Shown here one piece after another: positions 11,000 through 21,964 of a stretch of DNA of 64,000 nucleotides. The position numbers were made by a program, and so were the translations under genes. The stretch covers positions 38,655,712 through 38,719,711 of the forward strand of contig CM040746.1 in the NCBI GenBank assembly GCA_022829145.1, in the 5' to 3' direction. The notes beneath the pieces are model-generated. The model ran no database searches, was not told where the DNA came from, and worked only from the letters and a program-made list of their open reading frames with translations. Each line of letters begins with the position of its first letter. Positions within the stretch are counted from its first letter, which is position 1. Source of the stretch: Albula goreensis (lineage: Eukaryota; Chordata; Actinopteri; Albuliformes; Albulidae).

Positions 11000-12599
11000 T
11001 CAATATACCAATGTCACAGTAGCGCTATAGTAACCAGCAAGGCCTCGGTCTCGATTACCTCACATCTCAGTGAAGTGCAATTAGTCTCCAAAAGTCAATG
11101 AAAGTAAAGCTCTCAGGCACAGAGATGCTGAGTCAGCGTGAACAGCGTAGCCTGCTCTTCGAATCCTGCACCACTGCATGTGTGCTCCAGAGAACGCGTT
11201 TCCCCAAAAGAAATCTCTGCCCATATCTCACACCCCACAATCAATACATGTAACGTTGATAGCTGGGAATGCAGATAGTTTTCTGGTGCTTTCCAATGGG
11301 GCTGAGGCTGTGACATTTAAAACAGGGTGGGTGAGAAGCATGTGTGCAAGAATAGGCTATTCATCTACCATTGACATTTTTTTTACTTTGACTTTTTAAA
11401 ACTGGATTATTTGTTTATTTTTTGCTTGTTTCAGACATAATGATGTGGTTTGAGAGCCCTCTTCATACGCTTTAATACAATAGAAAATCATCCAGAAATG
11501 TCTGTCTGTGACTACCTAAATGTAGAGAGGGAGATTTGACATCGATTCATTTAGATCTCTTTCTCCTAATTCATTTATCATCCAGGTCCATAAATACAGT
11601 AAACAATAAACATTTCCTTTGCTGCTAGACACGTAAGGAAATTTTGTTAAAACCAGGAGCGGTTGGGCTGAAAAAGCAATAGATTTCATTCTATACAGTA
11701 ATTCATCTTTCCTTCCCTTTGTCTTCAGGTAATGTTCAGTGACTTTGTCCACATCTTCTGTTCCTTACTAGTTAGTCATTGAAAAACCAGGATTGAATCT
11801 CAGTTTATTTCCTAACTTTGACACATTTAATCTCAAAGACTTTTTATCACGGTTTATCACTGAGCTTTTTTTTCATCACAGTTAATGCATAGCAAGGTGT
11901 GCAGTCACCAGCATGTGAAGTTTTGTCCTTTATTGTGTAATTCCCCTCACCACCTGAGCCAGTTAGAGAACTGCCAGCATCATGTGGGCATTGATGTTTG
12001 TAAATCAAGGGTAAAGTATTTGTTTCTCAAGCTTAAGGTAGCGTTATTTTAAAAAAAAAACTGTTTTATAACATTAAATTATTAATGAATTTGGAGTATC
12101 TATGTAAATTCCCCTTACTTTTCCTTTTTAAAACAGAAGCCTGCTGGCCTACAGCATGAGTCCAGCAAATGTGCCTCACCAGGCTTAACTTAGAAGCTCT
12201 AACTGCCTGGCATGTCTCCGAAACTGCTGGAAACTGGCACAAAACCTGCCCAGAGGGTTGTCCTCAAAAGTAAAGAGAACACATACAGAGAGGGAAGACA
12301 AACTAAGCTCTTTTGAAGTACGCTTCCGTGCTGGTATATCACGCAGCTTAAGAGAACACAGTTGTTGTAGGAGCCGGTTGGCTTGATTTTGTAAGCTTCC
12401 CAGTTTTGCTGCTTTTTTCCTGTGTGTGTGTGTGTGTGTGTGTGTTTTTTTCCCTCTGACCTGCCACAGTCTGAAGTTCTAGCACTGAAACTACAGTAAA
12501 GAGGCACAGTGGTTTGTTTTTTGTTTTTTTTTGCAGTATGTCAGTGTCACATGCTTTCTTATATATTTACATATTCTTCTTCTCTTCTTCTCTTTGCAC
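11000..12599. other. Intergenic or intronic stretch with a (TG)n tract
   Basis: No gene recognised. A (TG)12 microsatellite lies at 12421-12445 and a strongly pyrimidine-rich tract at about 12560-12597 (the complement of the purine-rich sequence after the donor of the next candidate exon). Confidence 0.45.
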
Positions 12600-12730
12600 C
12601 TGCAGCAAAGCCATTAGCAGGTGCACATATTTCCCCGTTTTCTGTTCTGTTTTTCTCTGCCTGTGTAAGTTCGGCGATGCCGCTCTCAGTGGCCAGCATC
12701 GGCTGGTCCGCATGCCAGCCGTGGCTCAAT
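12600..12730 (-). CDS. Candidate internal exon, unidentified protein
   Basis: A 131-nt minus-strand block lies between an acceptor (CGCTGCCTGCAG, before 12730) and a moderate donor (GCTGCAG|GTGCAA, after 12600). The phase-2 to phase-1 frame is open and reads as a soluble polar protein, including LATESGIAELTQAEKNRTEN. Its first half is rich in G/C at third codon positions. The strand is not certain: the plus strand also carries strong pyrimidine tracts and acceptor-like AGs here. The entry phase does not match 15566-15618 directly, so at least one exon would be missing between them. No family is recognised. Confidence 0.32.
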
Positions 12731-14050
12731 CTGCAGGCAGCGGACGGGGGCCATTGTGGCCAGCGGCAGGTTGGCACGGCAACAGAAAGGGTATTGCTGA
12801 AATAGAACATTTTATTGTTGTGCCTGGAAAGGATTTTATCTTTGGAGATTCCAACACACATGTCAGTTTTGATGAATCCTGGGCTGTCTCTCCTCTTTGT
12901 AGGCAAGTGTAAGGCTGTATTCTGAGTGTGATACTTGAGTATGATCTAAGGATGGGCAAAGAGGGGCCATGTCTGTGTCTGGGTTTAACGCCAGCTCCTG
13001 CATCATCTGATGTTTTAGCCGAATTTCTTCATAAGTTTACAACTGACAGCTGAAGATTATTCTGTTATCCCTTTATGAAATATGTTGCCATGGTATAATC
13101 AACAAGTGATCCAGAATTTATGTTTCTTGGTTTAAAAGTAAAGACATTTGTCACTGATACAGCAAGTACAATCATAAAAATGAAGAATGTGAGAGCATAT
13201 AAAATCATCAGAGCTGTTATTGCATGTTTGGGAGAACAGAGATTCAAGATAAAATGTCCACATTTTATATCCAGTAGTGTCATCTATATTGAATGTTTGA
13301 GTAGTGGGTATAGCAGATAAAACCTTCCCTCTCAAACATTTCAAGTTTTTCCATATTACAAAGTCAAGAATAGGATTGCATTTTGGATAACAACATTAAT
13401 AATTCTTCAACTGAAAAAATGTATTTATGACAATATGCAAGCACAATGCTTTCACATGTAATGTTATCATGAGGTTGCTGTGATAGTAAACGAGCCGTAA
13501 CCCCGCCCCACGGTGTGAGGTAAGTCATGTCTGTAAGAGTATCCTCGGGGTCATAATGAATATGTCATAATGTAGATCATTCAAACACAGCCGCGCTGCA
13601 GCGCTGTCACAGTGTTGTGTTTCTCGTTTAATATCTCCCAGAGGAATGCTGAGTAGAAGTGTGCACATTTAAACAGGGGACTGAAACGTTTGTTATGGGC
13701 TGAGACAGGCCAGAGCTGCCCTTTAATCCTCGATTTAAATAGGTTAGGTCAGTGGAGAACAGCTTTTTTTTGCAGTGACAGCCCAGGGAAGCGATGTGGG
13801 AAGGGTTTGCCGTGTATCAGATAAAAGGGTTATGTGGGTGGCGAGATGCACAGAGACCGTCTTTAATGGACTTTCACTGGGATTAACACCCTCACTCTTC
13901 TCAGCGGTCTCATGACCGATGGGTCTTTAATGATCAATGTGAGTTATTGGATCTCGGTTTAAAGTCTCATCAGAAGGACAGCACCATTTTCAGCACAACG
14001 CCCCCATTACTGTATTGTGGCGCTGGCGTTAACTAAGGTTCCAGGGGCAG
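12731..14050. other. Intergenic or intronic stretch, nothing identified
   Basis: No exon with both splice sites was found. A GC-richer patch around 13490-13620 contains a strong plus-strand donor-like GTGAG|GTAAGTC near 13519 without a credible exon in front of it. Confidence 0.4.
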
Positions 14051-14065
14051 AGCGCCCCCTACTGG
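14051..14065 (-). promoter_or_regulatory. CTCF-like motif
   Basis: The minus strand reads CCAGTAGGGGGCGCT, which matches the CTCF core at all 15 positions covered. It points away from the plus-strand motif at 15143, so the two are divergent. Function is inferred. Confidence 0.45.
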
Positions 14066-14261
14066 CTGAATGACTCTCATGGCAGCAGCTCAGGAAGTGT
14101 CCTTTCCAGGTGTGAACAAAGCCCACATCTGCTCAGCTAAAGCCACTGCAGGATCTTCAGGAAAAACCACCTGACAGAATTTTCCCACACATATAAAGAA
14201 GGTTCTGGCACTGGGAGAGATATTTAATTGAGCTCTCCAAACCACCACTGTCATAGATGAG

Positions 14262-14585
14262 AAACTCAAGTTCAGAGTCCCAGTGCTGTTATGGTAACGT
14301 TAAGGAACTCAAGTTCAGAGTCCCAGTGCTGTTATGGTAACGTTAAGGAACTCAAGTTCAGAGTCCCAGTGCTGTTATGGTAACGTTAAGGAACTCAAGT
14401 TCAGAGTCCCAGTGCTGTTATGGTAACGTTAAGGAACTCAAGTTCAGAGTCCCAGTGCTGTTATGGTAACGTTAAGGAACTTCAGAGTCCCAGTGTGTTA
14501 TGGTAACAGAGTCCCAGTCCCAGTGCTGTTATGGTAACGTTCAGGAACTCCAGTTCAGAGTCCCAGTGCTGTTATGTTAACGTTA
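14262..14585. repeat. 43-bp minisatellite, about seven copies
   Basis: Tandem units of 43 bp containing CAGAGTCCCAGTGCTGTTAT followed by GGTAACGTTAAG. The first five copies are nearly perfect. The last two are shortened or scrambled, with partial units around 14480-14520. Confidence 0.95.
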
Positions 14586-15142
14586 ATTCCAGTCAAAACA
14601 CATCTCAACAAAAACATTCTCAGCCTGAAAATGTAAGGCTGCTCACATATACACAGAGTGCATTGGTAAGTAAAAAAATAAAAATCAGTCTGTCTGCAAA
14701 ATTATCAATATCAAAATAATGCCAAGTTCTAACAATTAGGCTGTCCTATGCTTTTCATAATAACTAAAAAAAAAACACTGTTCCAAAGAAGTAGTACTCT
14801 GTGTTTGCAAAATACATATTCATTCAAGTGACTTGGCAAAGGATTTTTGGATTCACTGAATATGTATCTGCATATAGTCAAAAGACAGATAGGTTAATAT
14901 TTGTAAGGACTGATGTTCTATAGCTGTCATAGCTGTTATTTCTGTGAAAAAGTGTCTCACTCAGTTCTGCATGGCTTTGGGGGCAAAAGTTTGTTATTCT
15001 GAGCAGTGCAGCAGATTACTTTACAAATTCTGAAATAAGAAATCTGGCTTAGTGGGCTCCTGACATTGTCGTCTTGGTAGTCAGGTTAGTTTAACAGCAA
15101 GGTTGTTAAATGTCTTTTTCATGGTATTATTTCATTTAATGG

Positions 15143-15158
15143 CCAGTAGGGGGCAGTG
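15143..15158 (+). promoter_or_regulatory. CTCF-like motif, plus orientation
   Basis: CCAGTAGGGGGCAGTG matches CCASYAGRKGGCRSYR at every position. It is the only one of six such motifs in the window on the plus strand. It points toward minus-strand motifs at 20216, 41209 and 44459, beyond the miR-17-92 locus. Binding is inference. Confidence 0.5.
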
Positions 15159-15565
15159 AAGATTAAAGGCATCAAAGGTTTCAGTGAGGTCATTGAGATT
15201 TCAATACATTAACGGAAGCAGACACTGTCGAAAAAATGTCAACGCGTGACCCAAACTCAAAAACTTTAGATTATTAAATTGTAAACTGCAAAATAACAGC
15301 ACATTTTGATTAAAATTTGGTAAGTGTATGTTTGAAATAGTTTTTCTTTTGTTTATGAATGCCCTGATAACTGTGAACAGGCTGATGGAGAGTCTTCTGC
15401 AAAGGGAATGTGTGTCCTAAAGACACCCAGAAGTAAAGTTTCAGATTCCGCTGACAGTTCAGTGTGTTTGCCAGTTTTATGTTGAAAGCAATCTATTGCC
15501 TACCACTACAAACACCACACAATGACAGCATTAAGGGTAAATATTACTAATACATCAAAATATAC

Positions 15566-15618
15566 CTCTTTCAGCTCATTTTTAAGGCTTTCCTTTTGTC
15601 TTAGCAGGACTTCCAACT
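15566..15618 (-). CDS. Candidate coiled-coil exon (best-supported pair, 3' member)
   Basis: A 53-nt minus-strand block follows a classic acceptor (long T-rich tract ending TTTCTTTAG, before 15618) and ends at GAAAGAG|GTATAT after 15566. It starts with two bases of a codon and then reads LEVLLRQKESLKNELKE, a clear heptad-like helix with Leu spacing. The preceding candidate exon 15909-15975 leaves one base, so the junction codon is GAG and the frame continues, with an intron of 290 bp. The exon ends in phase 0. The protein family is not recognised; the coil points to a structural or scaffold protein, but that is inference. An alternative acceptor two bases further in is possible. Confidence 0.45.
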
Positions 15619-15908
15619 CTAAAGAAAGAAAAAAAGGGACATCCTTTGTGTTCTGAATTTACATGCCTTATCAACATATCACAAAGAAATTTCATTTTAA
15701 TGAGTTATTCCTTAAGAAGACAATTCAGTTTTTCTTTCCTAGCTCTGTCATCATGAGCATAATGGTCTGCATGGTCTAATGATTCATGATTTTCTTTGAA
15801 GTGAGTTCCTCATTTCATCAAGGAAAGCTGAACTTGTTGACTGCTTTATGAAATTTCATTGGCTTCATCATAGTATCACCTAAACTTTTTCCCCTTTGCC
15901 ATTCTTAC

Positions 15909-15975
15909 CCAATCCACCCCAGTCTCTCCATCTCTCCTTTACAGAAAATACTCTACATTCATCAAAACCATTGGC
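15909..15975 (-). CDS. Candidate exon upstream of the coiled coil
   Basis: A 67-nt minus-strand block lies between a strong acceptor (TTTTTGTGCTTTCAG, before 15975) and a strong donor (GGATTGG|GTAAGAAT, after 15909). It runs phase 0 to phase 1 and reads ANGFDECRVFSVKERWRDWG, then GL. Joined to 15566-15618 it gives an uninterrupted run of mixed helix. The adjacency, the small intron, the phase match and two good splice sites make this the most credible coding evidence in the left half of the window. Vertebrate genomes hold many pseudo-exons, so it could still be chance. No upstream exon is fixed; it must end in phase 0. Confidence 0.45.
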
Positions 15976-16265
15976 CTGAAAGCACAAAAATGTTGATTGC
16001 TTTTGCAATTGAAATATCTGCTGGAATATGTGATATAAATAAATGTTCAGTCTTGTGCAGTTTTAAATACATTTTTAAAATAATGTGCTATAGCATAAAT
16101 GATACCTTGTGAGCACAAGCCATTAAATGAATAGACCTGACTCAAAACCAATTACACCCTGGTAAAATAAATCTATAGCTATCAGAATCATTTGGCTTTT
16201 TCACTATTGTCATGTAAAGCCTGCATACAGTACCCTATTGTATATAAACATAAACATCATTATTA

Positions 16266-16362
16266 GAAAGCATTGGCCGTTTCAAATATAGAATATAGAA
16301 TTTACAAACACAGTGAGGTTGTAAATTCTATATCCTATATTTGAAAGAGCCAGTGCGCTTTC
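16266..16362. repeat. Near-perfect inverted repeat (hairpin)
   Basis: Left arm 16280-16307 and right arm 16319-16346 are 28-nt reverse complements with one mismatch, separated by an 11-nt loop (ACACAGTGAGG). Partial pairing extends outward to 16266 and 16362. The arms are AT-rich (TTTCAAATATAG...). It could be a small fold-back transposon remnant or a hairpin precursor. The sequence alone does not decide. Confidence 0.8.
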
Positions 16363-16648
16363 AAATATATTCAAAAAGTAGATTTTTTTTTTTAAATTGC
16401 AGTATTGAATGCAAAACAAAAACAGTCATGAAAAAAGTAAAGGAAACATGAAAATTGATACAAAGCAAAAAAAGTAAAAACAAACAAACAAAAAATAAAA
16501 AATTCATTCATAGTCCTGTCTCCGCTCCTAGTCTTTCATCTACATCACAAGCAGTGTCTCCCCTGGCCAAGCAGTGAGGGAAATATCTTCTGGTGGAAAT
16601 CATTTCACCCCTGCCAGTACTCTGGCAGTACGTCCTGAAATGACGCCT

Positions 16649-18376
16649 CCATGTCTTAGAGCAGGGGCAAGTGGCCATGCATGTGCCCCTGTATACCCTC
16701 CATGTCTTAGAGCAGGGGCAAGTGGCCATGCATGTGCCCCTGTATACCCTCCATGTCTTAGAGCAGGGGCAAGTGGCCATGCATGTGCCCCTGCAGACCC
16801 TCCATGGTGCAGAGCAGGGGCAAGTGGCCATGCATGTGCCCCTGTATACCCTCCATGTCTTAGAGCAGGGGCAAGTGGCCATGCATGTGCCCCTGTATAC
16901 CCTCCATGTCTTAGAGCAGGGGCAAGTGGCCATGCATGTGCCCCTGCAGACCCTCCATGGTGCAGAGCAGGGGCAAGTGGCCATGCATGTGCCCCTGTAT
17001 ACCCTCCATGTCTTAGAGCAGGGGCAAGTGGCCATGCATGTGCCCCTGTATACCCTCCATGGTGCAGAGCAGGGGCAAGTGGCCATGCATGTGCCCCTGT
17101 ATACCCTCCATGGTGTGGCGCAGGGGCAAGTGGCCATGCATGTGCCCCTGTATACCCTCCATGTCTTAGAGCAGGGGCAAGTGGCTATGCATGTGCCCCT
17201 GCAGACCCTCCATGGTGCAGAGCAGGGGCAAGTGGCCATGCATGTGCCCCTGTATACCCTCCATGTCTTAGAGCAGGGCAAGTGGCCATGCATGTGCCCC
17301 TGTATACCCTCCATGTGTGGCGCAGGGGCAAGTGGCCATGCATGTGCCCCTGTATACCCTCCATGTCTGTAGAGCAGGGGCAAGTGGCCATGCATGTGCC
17401 CCTGTATACCCTCCATGGTGCAGAGCAGGGGCAAGTGGCCATGCATGTGCCCCTGTATACCCTCCATGGTGTGGAGCAGGGGCAAGTGGCCATGCATGTG
17501 CCCCTGCATACCCTCCATGGTGTGGAGCAGGGGCAAGTGGCCATGCATGTGCCCCTGTATACCCTCCATGTCTTAGAGCAGGGGCAAGTGGCCATGCATG
17601 TGCCCCTGTATACCCTCCATGGTGTGGAGCAGGGGCAAGTGGCCATGCATGTGCCCCTGTATACCCTCCATGGTGCAGAGCAGGGGCAAGTGGCCATGCA
17701 TGTGCCCCTGTATACCCTCCATGGTGCAGAGCAGGGGCAAGTGGCCATGCATGTGCCCCTGTATACCCTCCATGGTGCAGAGCAGGGGCAAGTGGCCATG
17801 CATGTGCCCCTGTATACCCTCCATGGTGTGGCGCAGGGGCAAGTGGCCATGCATGTGCCCCTGTATACCCTCCATGGTGTGGCGCAGGGGCAAGTGGCCA
17901 TGCATGTGCCCCTGCATACCCTCCATGGTGCAGAGCAGGGGCAAGTGGCCATGCATGTGCCCCTGCATACCCTCCATGGTGTGGAGCAGGGGCAAGTGGC
18001 CATGCATGTGCCCCTGTATACCCTCCATGGTGCAGAGCAGGGGCAAGTGGCCATGCATGTGCTCCTGTATACCCTCCATGTCTTAGAGCCGGGGGAAGTG
18101 GCCATGCATGTGCCCCTGTACACCCCTCCATGGTCCATGTCTTAGAGCAGGGGCAAGTGGCCATGCATGTGCCCCTACCCTCCATGGTGTGGCGCATACC
18201 CTCCATGGTGTGGCGCAGGGGCAAGTGGCCATGCATGTGCCCCTGTATACCCTCCATGGTGTGGCGCAGGGGCAAGTGGCCATGCATGTGCCCCTGTATA
18301 CCCTCCATGGTGTGGCGCAGGGGCAAGTGGCCATGCATGTGCCCCTGTATACCCTCCATGGTGTGGCGCAGGGCAC
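16649..18376. repeat. 51-bp minisatellite, about 33 copies
   Basis: Tandem 51-bp units contain GGGGCAAGTGGCCATGCATG and TGCCCCTGTATACCCTCCAT. Variation is concentrated in a short segment (TGTCTTAGAG, TGGTGCAGAG, TGGTGTGGAG or TGGTGTGGCG). The unit contains few stop codons, and 51 is 17 codons. Frames of hundreds of codons therefore stay open on both strands, with at least three on each. They are artefacts of the period, not genes. Within each unit GGGGCA and TGCCCC can pair around an ATGCAT palindrome. One unit near 18170 is truncated. Confidence 0.97.
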
Positions 18377-20824
18377 AGGGCCACATAAATGCTCCCGTTC
18401 CTCCTCCACTTTGATCCAGTTGTTGTCACAGTAACATAGAATTGAGTTCTCGGTTGACCTACTGGGTAGAATAAAATAAAACTACGAAAAAATAGTACCT
18501 CATAACAGAGAAAAAAGACTGCCATCCACAGCACCTCGACAGAACTTAGAGAAAAGGGCAAACAGACTGCTGAGGAGAGAAAAGAGAAACAGACTGGAGA
18601 GAAAAGAGACAAGGAGAGAAAACACCCCCACGCGGGTGACATTAAAATCGTCCCTGCGGTCACCAGTGCTCCTTGTGCCCGACACGTTTCATTTTCAAGA
18701 GGAAAAGACTGGCCACAGACAGCACAGATGACCTGAGCCCCAGGCAGCGGAGGTAGACACAGGGGGCTGACACAGGAGTGCCAGCCGCGGGGGGCAAGAG
18801 ACCCGGCTCCTCATGTTTTAGGCTGACCCATAAAGTCTGAGCTGAATCACACAATGGGGAGACATTAAATATTAACTGCAATAAAAATGAGCAATAATGG
18901 AGAATGCAAACCATGTTTGATAGCGTTTTTGCTAAATCTTTTATTTTTTTTAATTAAGCACTGCCATGATGAAAGCTCCAAAACGATACAAATTTCAACT
19001 TTAATCTGTTGGTGAAAAGTTGTTGTTGAGTGAATGTTGGAAATATTCAAATAACACTTTCTCTGGAGATACACTGCGCTAGCAGCAGAGAATATGCTTT
19101 GGAGTAGTTAATATAAGTTGTACAAGTTGTGAGTGGATGTCCCTTTCCATGCTGAAATAAAGTTGGCTTGAACAGCATGCAAACCTGTCAAATAGGCAGA
19201 CTTTCCAGCTGAGTGAATCAGGTTAATTTGAATAGCCCTCTATTTATTTTGTTAATATGGTGAATTATGGACCTTGTAGAATGAGTCATTAACGAGCTGC
19301 CAAACTCAAAAATGAATTTATTTTGATAATGTAAATGGTCCATTAGTCTTTCTGAAAGAAAACAAAAAAAAAAAAAAAGTTTTAGATGTCTGAAAAAACC
19401 AGAGATTTAGACATACAAAAAATAAATTAATTAGAAAATTTTGTGTTTTTTTTTTTTTAACATGGATTATCTTGCATATAACAGAACAACATTAAAAGTA
19501 CAGAATTTTTCCATCACCTTTTCTGTCACTAAATCAGTGAGTGTGATCTCTGTTTTGAGAGGGGGGTCTCCCCTTTACTACATTGAGTTTTTTTTTTTTT
19601 CTGTTTGAAATCCCTTCCCTCCTCTTGTGTGAAATTTGCAGATGTATTAACTCTGACAGGGAGGGCTGAATTAGGCTGACCTCAGGTCACATGACTGAAA
19701 ATGCTCTCTAAAGAAGGGAGAAAAGTCCGGCCCCTTTGTGGGCGGTTTTTAGTAACTTCCACTTTGCGGACAAGTGATCGGTGAGTCCTGATCTGGGTAG
19801 CAGCACCCTCCCACTTACCTCAGTATGGACCATAAATAACAGGGAGATATAAACTTTGTGATATGTGAGACAGTATGTCCCCCACACACACAGCAGCCAT
19901 CAACAAACACCCACATGTGCTGATACACAGTTTGTGCTATAGATGTGTAAAGTGGCATGCACAGACACTCGGAGGGGCAGAAAAAAGGGCGGTGATGTCA
20001 TTTTTTTAAGGTAATCCCAGCTATCAAAATCCTTCAGAGGGGCAGCTTGGCCAAAAGAGGGTAAATGGGCCGTTGCCCAGGCAACAAGAGCACAAAGGTG
20101 TGCACATCCCTGGATGTGTGTGTATGTATGTATGTATGTATGTATGTACGTATAGTGGATCACAACAATTGTAAGAGGCAAATTTGTGACTGACAAGCTG
20201 TCCCTTGTAGCACAACAGCGACATCTAGTGGTCATCTACAAACATGGCAGTGCTCTGAGCCCAAGGATGTTTTTGCATCAATAACTTATTAGAACAACCT
20301 CTAAAGTCTGGAGACTGAGGCTCCTTTTCACTTTGATTGTTTAATTGTTTGCTCAGAAATGAGGTATTTTTATCTGATAAATATGAAACCTAAGAAAGTA
20401 ACGCATTCACACTTTAACAACACCACCACAGAGAGACTCTCACAAATTTTTGAACCATGCCTTCATAAACATGAAGAGATTAACATTTTAATTTTTATGA
20501 CAATTAAAACATGCATATTGTTGGCATCATGGATGAAAAAAAAAAAACCTTTTATCTCCCAGCACTGATAGCTGCTCTGAGGATGAGGAACTCAGGTGAA
20601 GAGCTGAACAGGACAGAAGAGACCGAGGAGGAAATTCAGCCTCCAGCAGAAATGTGAAAAACACCCCCAAAAGCACACGGCCTCAGAACTCCTCCTAACT
20701 CACACTATCAGGGCACTGCCGTACAGTTTCACTCCCTCTCTTTCACTCTCACTCTTTCTCTCTGTCAGTCTATCTCGCTATCCCTCCCTCAGCTGTACAA
20801 CCTCACTTCACTACCTCTCTCACA

Positions 20825-20861
<37 letters not shown>

Positions 20862-21540
20862 TCTGCATACCAAGACTGCTCTCTTCTGGACATTCTTGGT
20901 TATAACATCTGTGTCTTTATCAAACTGTGAATGTATGGACTCTTTGGAAAATGTAGTGATAAATGTATAGAATTCATATACATTTTACAATATAACACAT
21001 TGTAACTTATAAAACTATTATTTGTTGTCAGAGAAATGTTCAGAGCCAAATCTAGTTTTAAGGAAAACTTTAACTAAAATCAATGATGTTTGTGATTATT
21101 TCAAGACTACATATATGCAATACTCAACATTTCTCTGTTTATACTTGCCCATGTATTATAAAGTGTTCAATATCTGTTCTGATCTTGATCCCGTAATATC
21201 TGTAAAAGATGATACAGATGAGTTGTGAGGTGTAATTATCCTTTGAAATGTAACCAGCCCATTTCAAAGCTCAACAATAGTAAAGTAACAGGATGTTCAC
21301 CTGTGATCCTTTGTCTCCTGACAGCTGATATACCGATGCTTTTGTCACTTACTGGGTCACGTGTGGTCTTCGCTGTGACTCAGGACTGACTCTGCTGAGC
21401 GGGAATCACAGTGCAGCTCAGAAGCATCAAACCCGCAGACAGATGGGGTTTTATGAGGTCTGTTTGAGGCTTCCTGAGGGTTCGAATCTGAATCTGACAC
21501 TGAAATCGGTTACTGTGTGGGCCCAGCCGGCTCATCTATC
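18377..21540. other. Intergenic or intronic stretch with microsatellites
   Basis: No secure gene. It contains a (TGTA)n tract at about 20115-20152 and (CT)n at 20829-20860. Two facing donor-like sites occur close together, plus-strand GATCG|GTGAGTC near 19792 and minus-strand CTGAG|GTAAGTG near 19819. A plus-strand acceptor near 20562 is followed by a 30-codon Glu-rich open run ending in TGA (to about 20657). Confidence 0.4.
20216..20231 (-). promoter_or_regulatory. CTCF-like motif
   Basis: The minus strand reads CCACTAGATGTCGCTG, 15 of 16 positions of the CTCF core. It faces the plus-strand motif at 15143. Confidence 0.35.
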
Positions 21541-21964
21541 ACCCTCTCACCTCCAGTGCAGGATCCAGGAGTCCACAGCAGCACTCACACCCAACCCTCT
21601 CACCTCCAGTGCAGGAGCCAGGAGTCCCCAGCAGCACTCACACCCAACCCTCTCACCTCCAGTGCAGGAGCCAGGAGTCCCCAGCAGCACTCACACCCAA
21701 CCCTCTCACCTCCAGTGCAGGAGCCAGGAGTCCCCAGCAGCACTCACACCCAACCCTCTCACCTCCAGTGCAGGAGCCAGGAGTCCCCAGCAGCACTCAC
21801 ACCCAACCCTCTCACCTCCAGTGCAGGAGCCAGGAGTCCCAGCAGCACTCACACCCAACCCTCTCACCTCCAGCCCAGGAGCCAGGAGTCCACAGCAGCA
21901 CTCACACCCAACCCTCTCACCTCCAGCCCAGGAGCCAGGAGTCCCCAGCAGCACTCACACCCAA
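21541..21964. repeat. 53-bp minisatellite, eight copies
   Basis: Eight tandem 53-bp units contain CTCTCACCTCCAGTGCAGGA and CAGCAGCACTCACACCCAAC. The last two units carry AGCCCAGGAG in place of AGTGCAGGAG. One unit lacks a single C, shifting the register of the open frames. The long open frames here are repeat artefacts. Confidence 0.95.

Noticed and set aside
12559-12906. A 115-codon minus frame starting MPTKRRDSPG
   Set aside because: As an intact gene it is unlikely; only the splice-bounded part 12600-12730 looks coding, and it is listed as a candidate exon.
16508-18434. Overlapping frames of 160-520 codons on both strands, His/Cys/Pro-rich repeats
   Set aside because: They are translations of the 51-bp minisatellite in several registers. 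A period of 17 codons without stops explains all of them, and no promoter or splice context exists.
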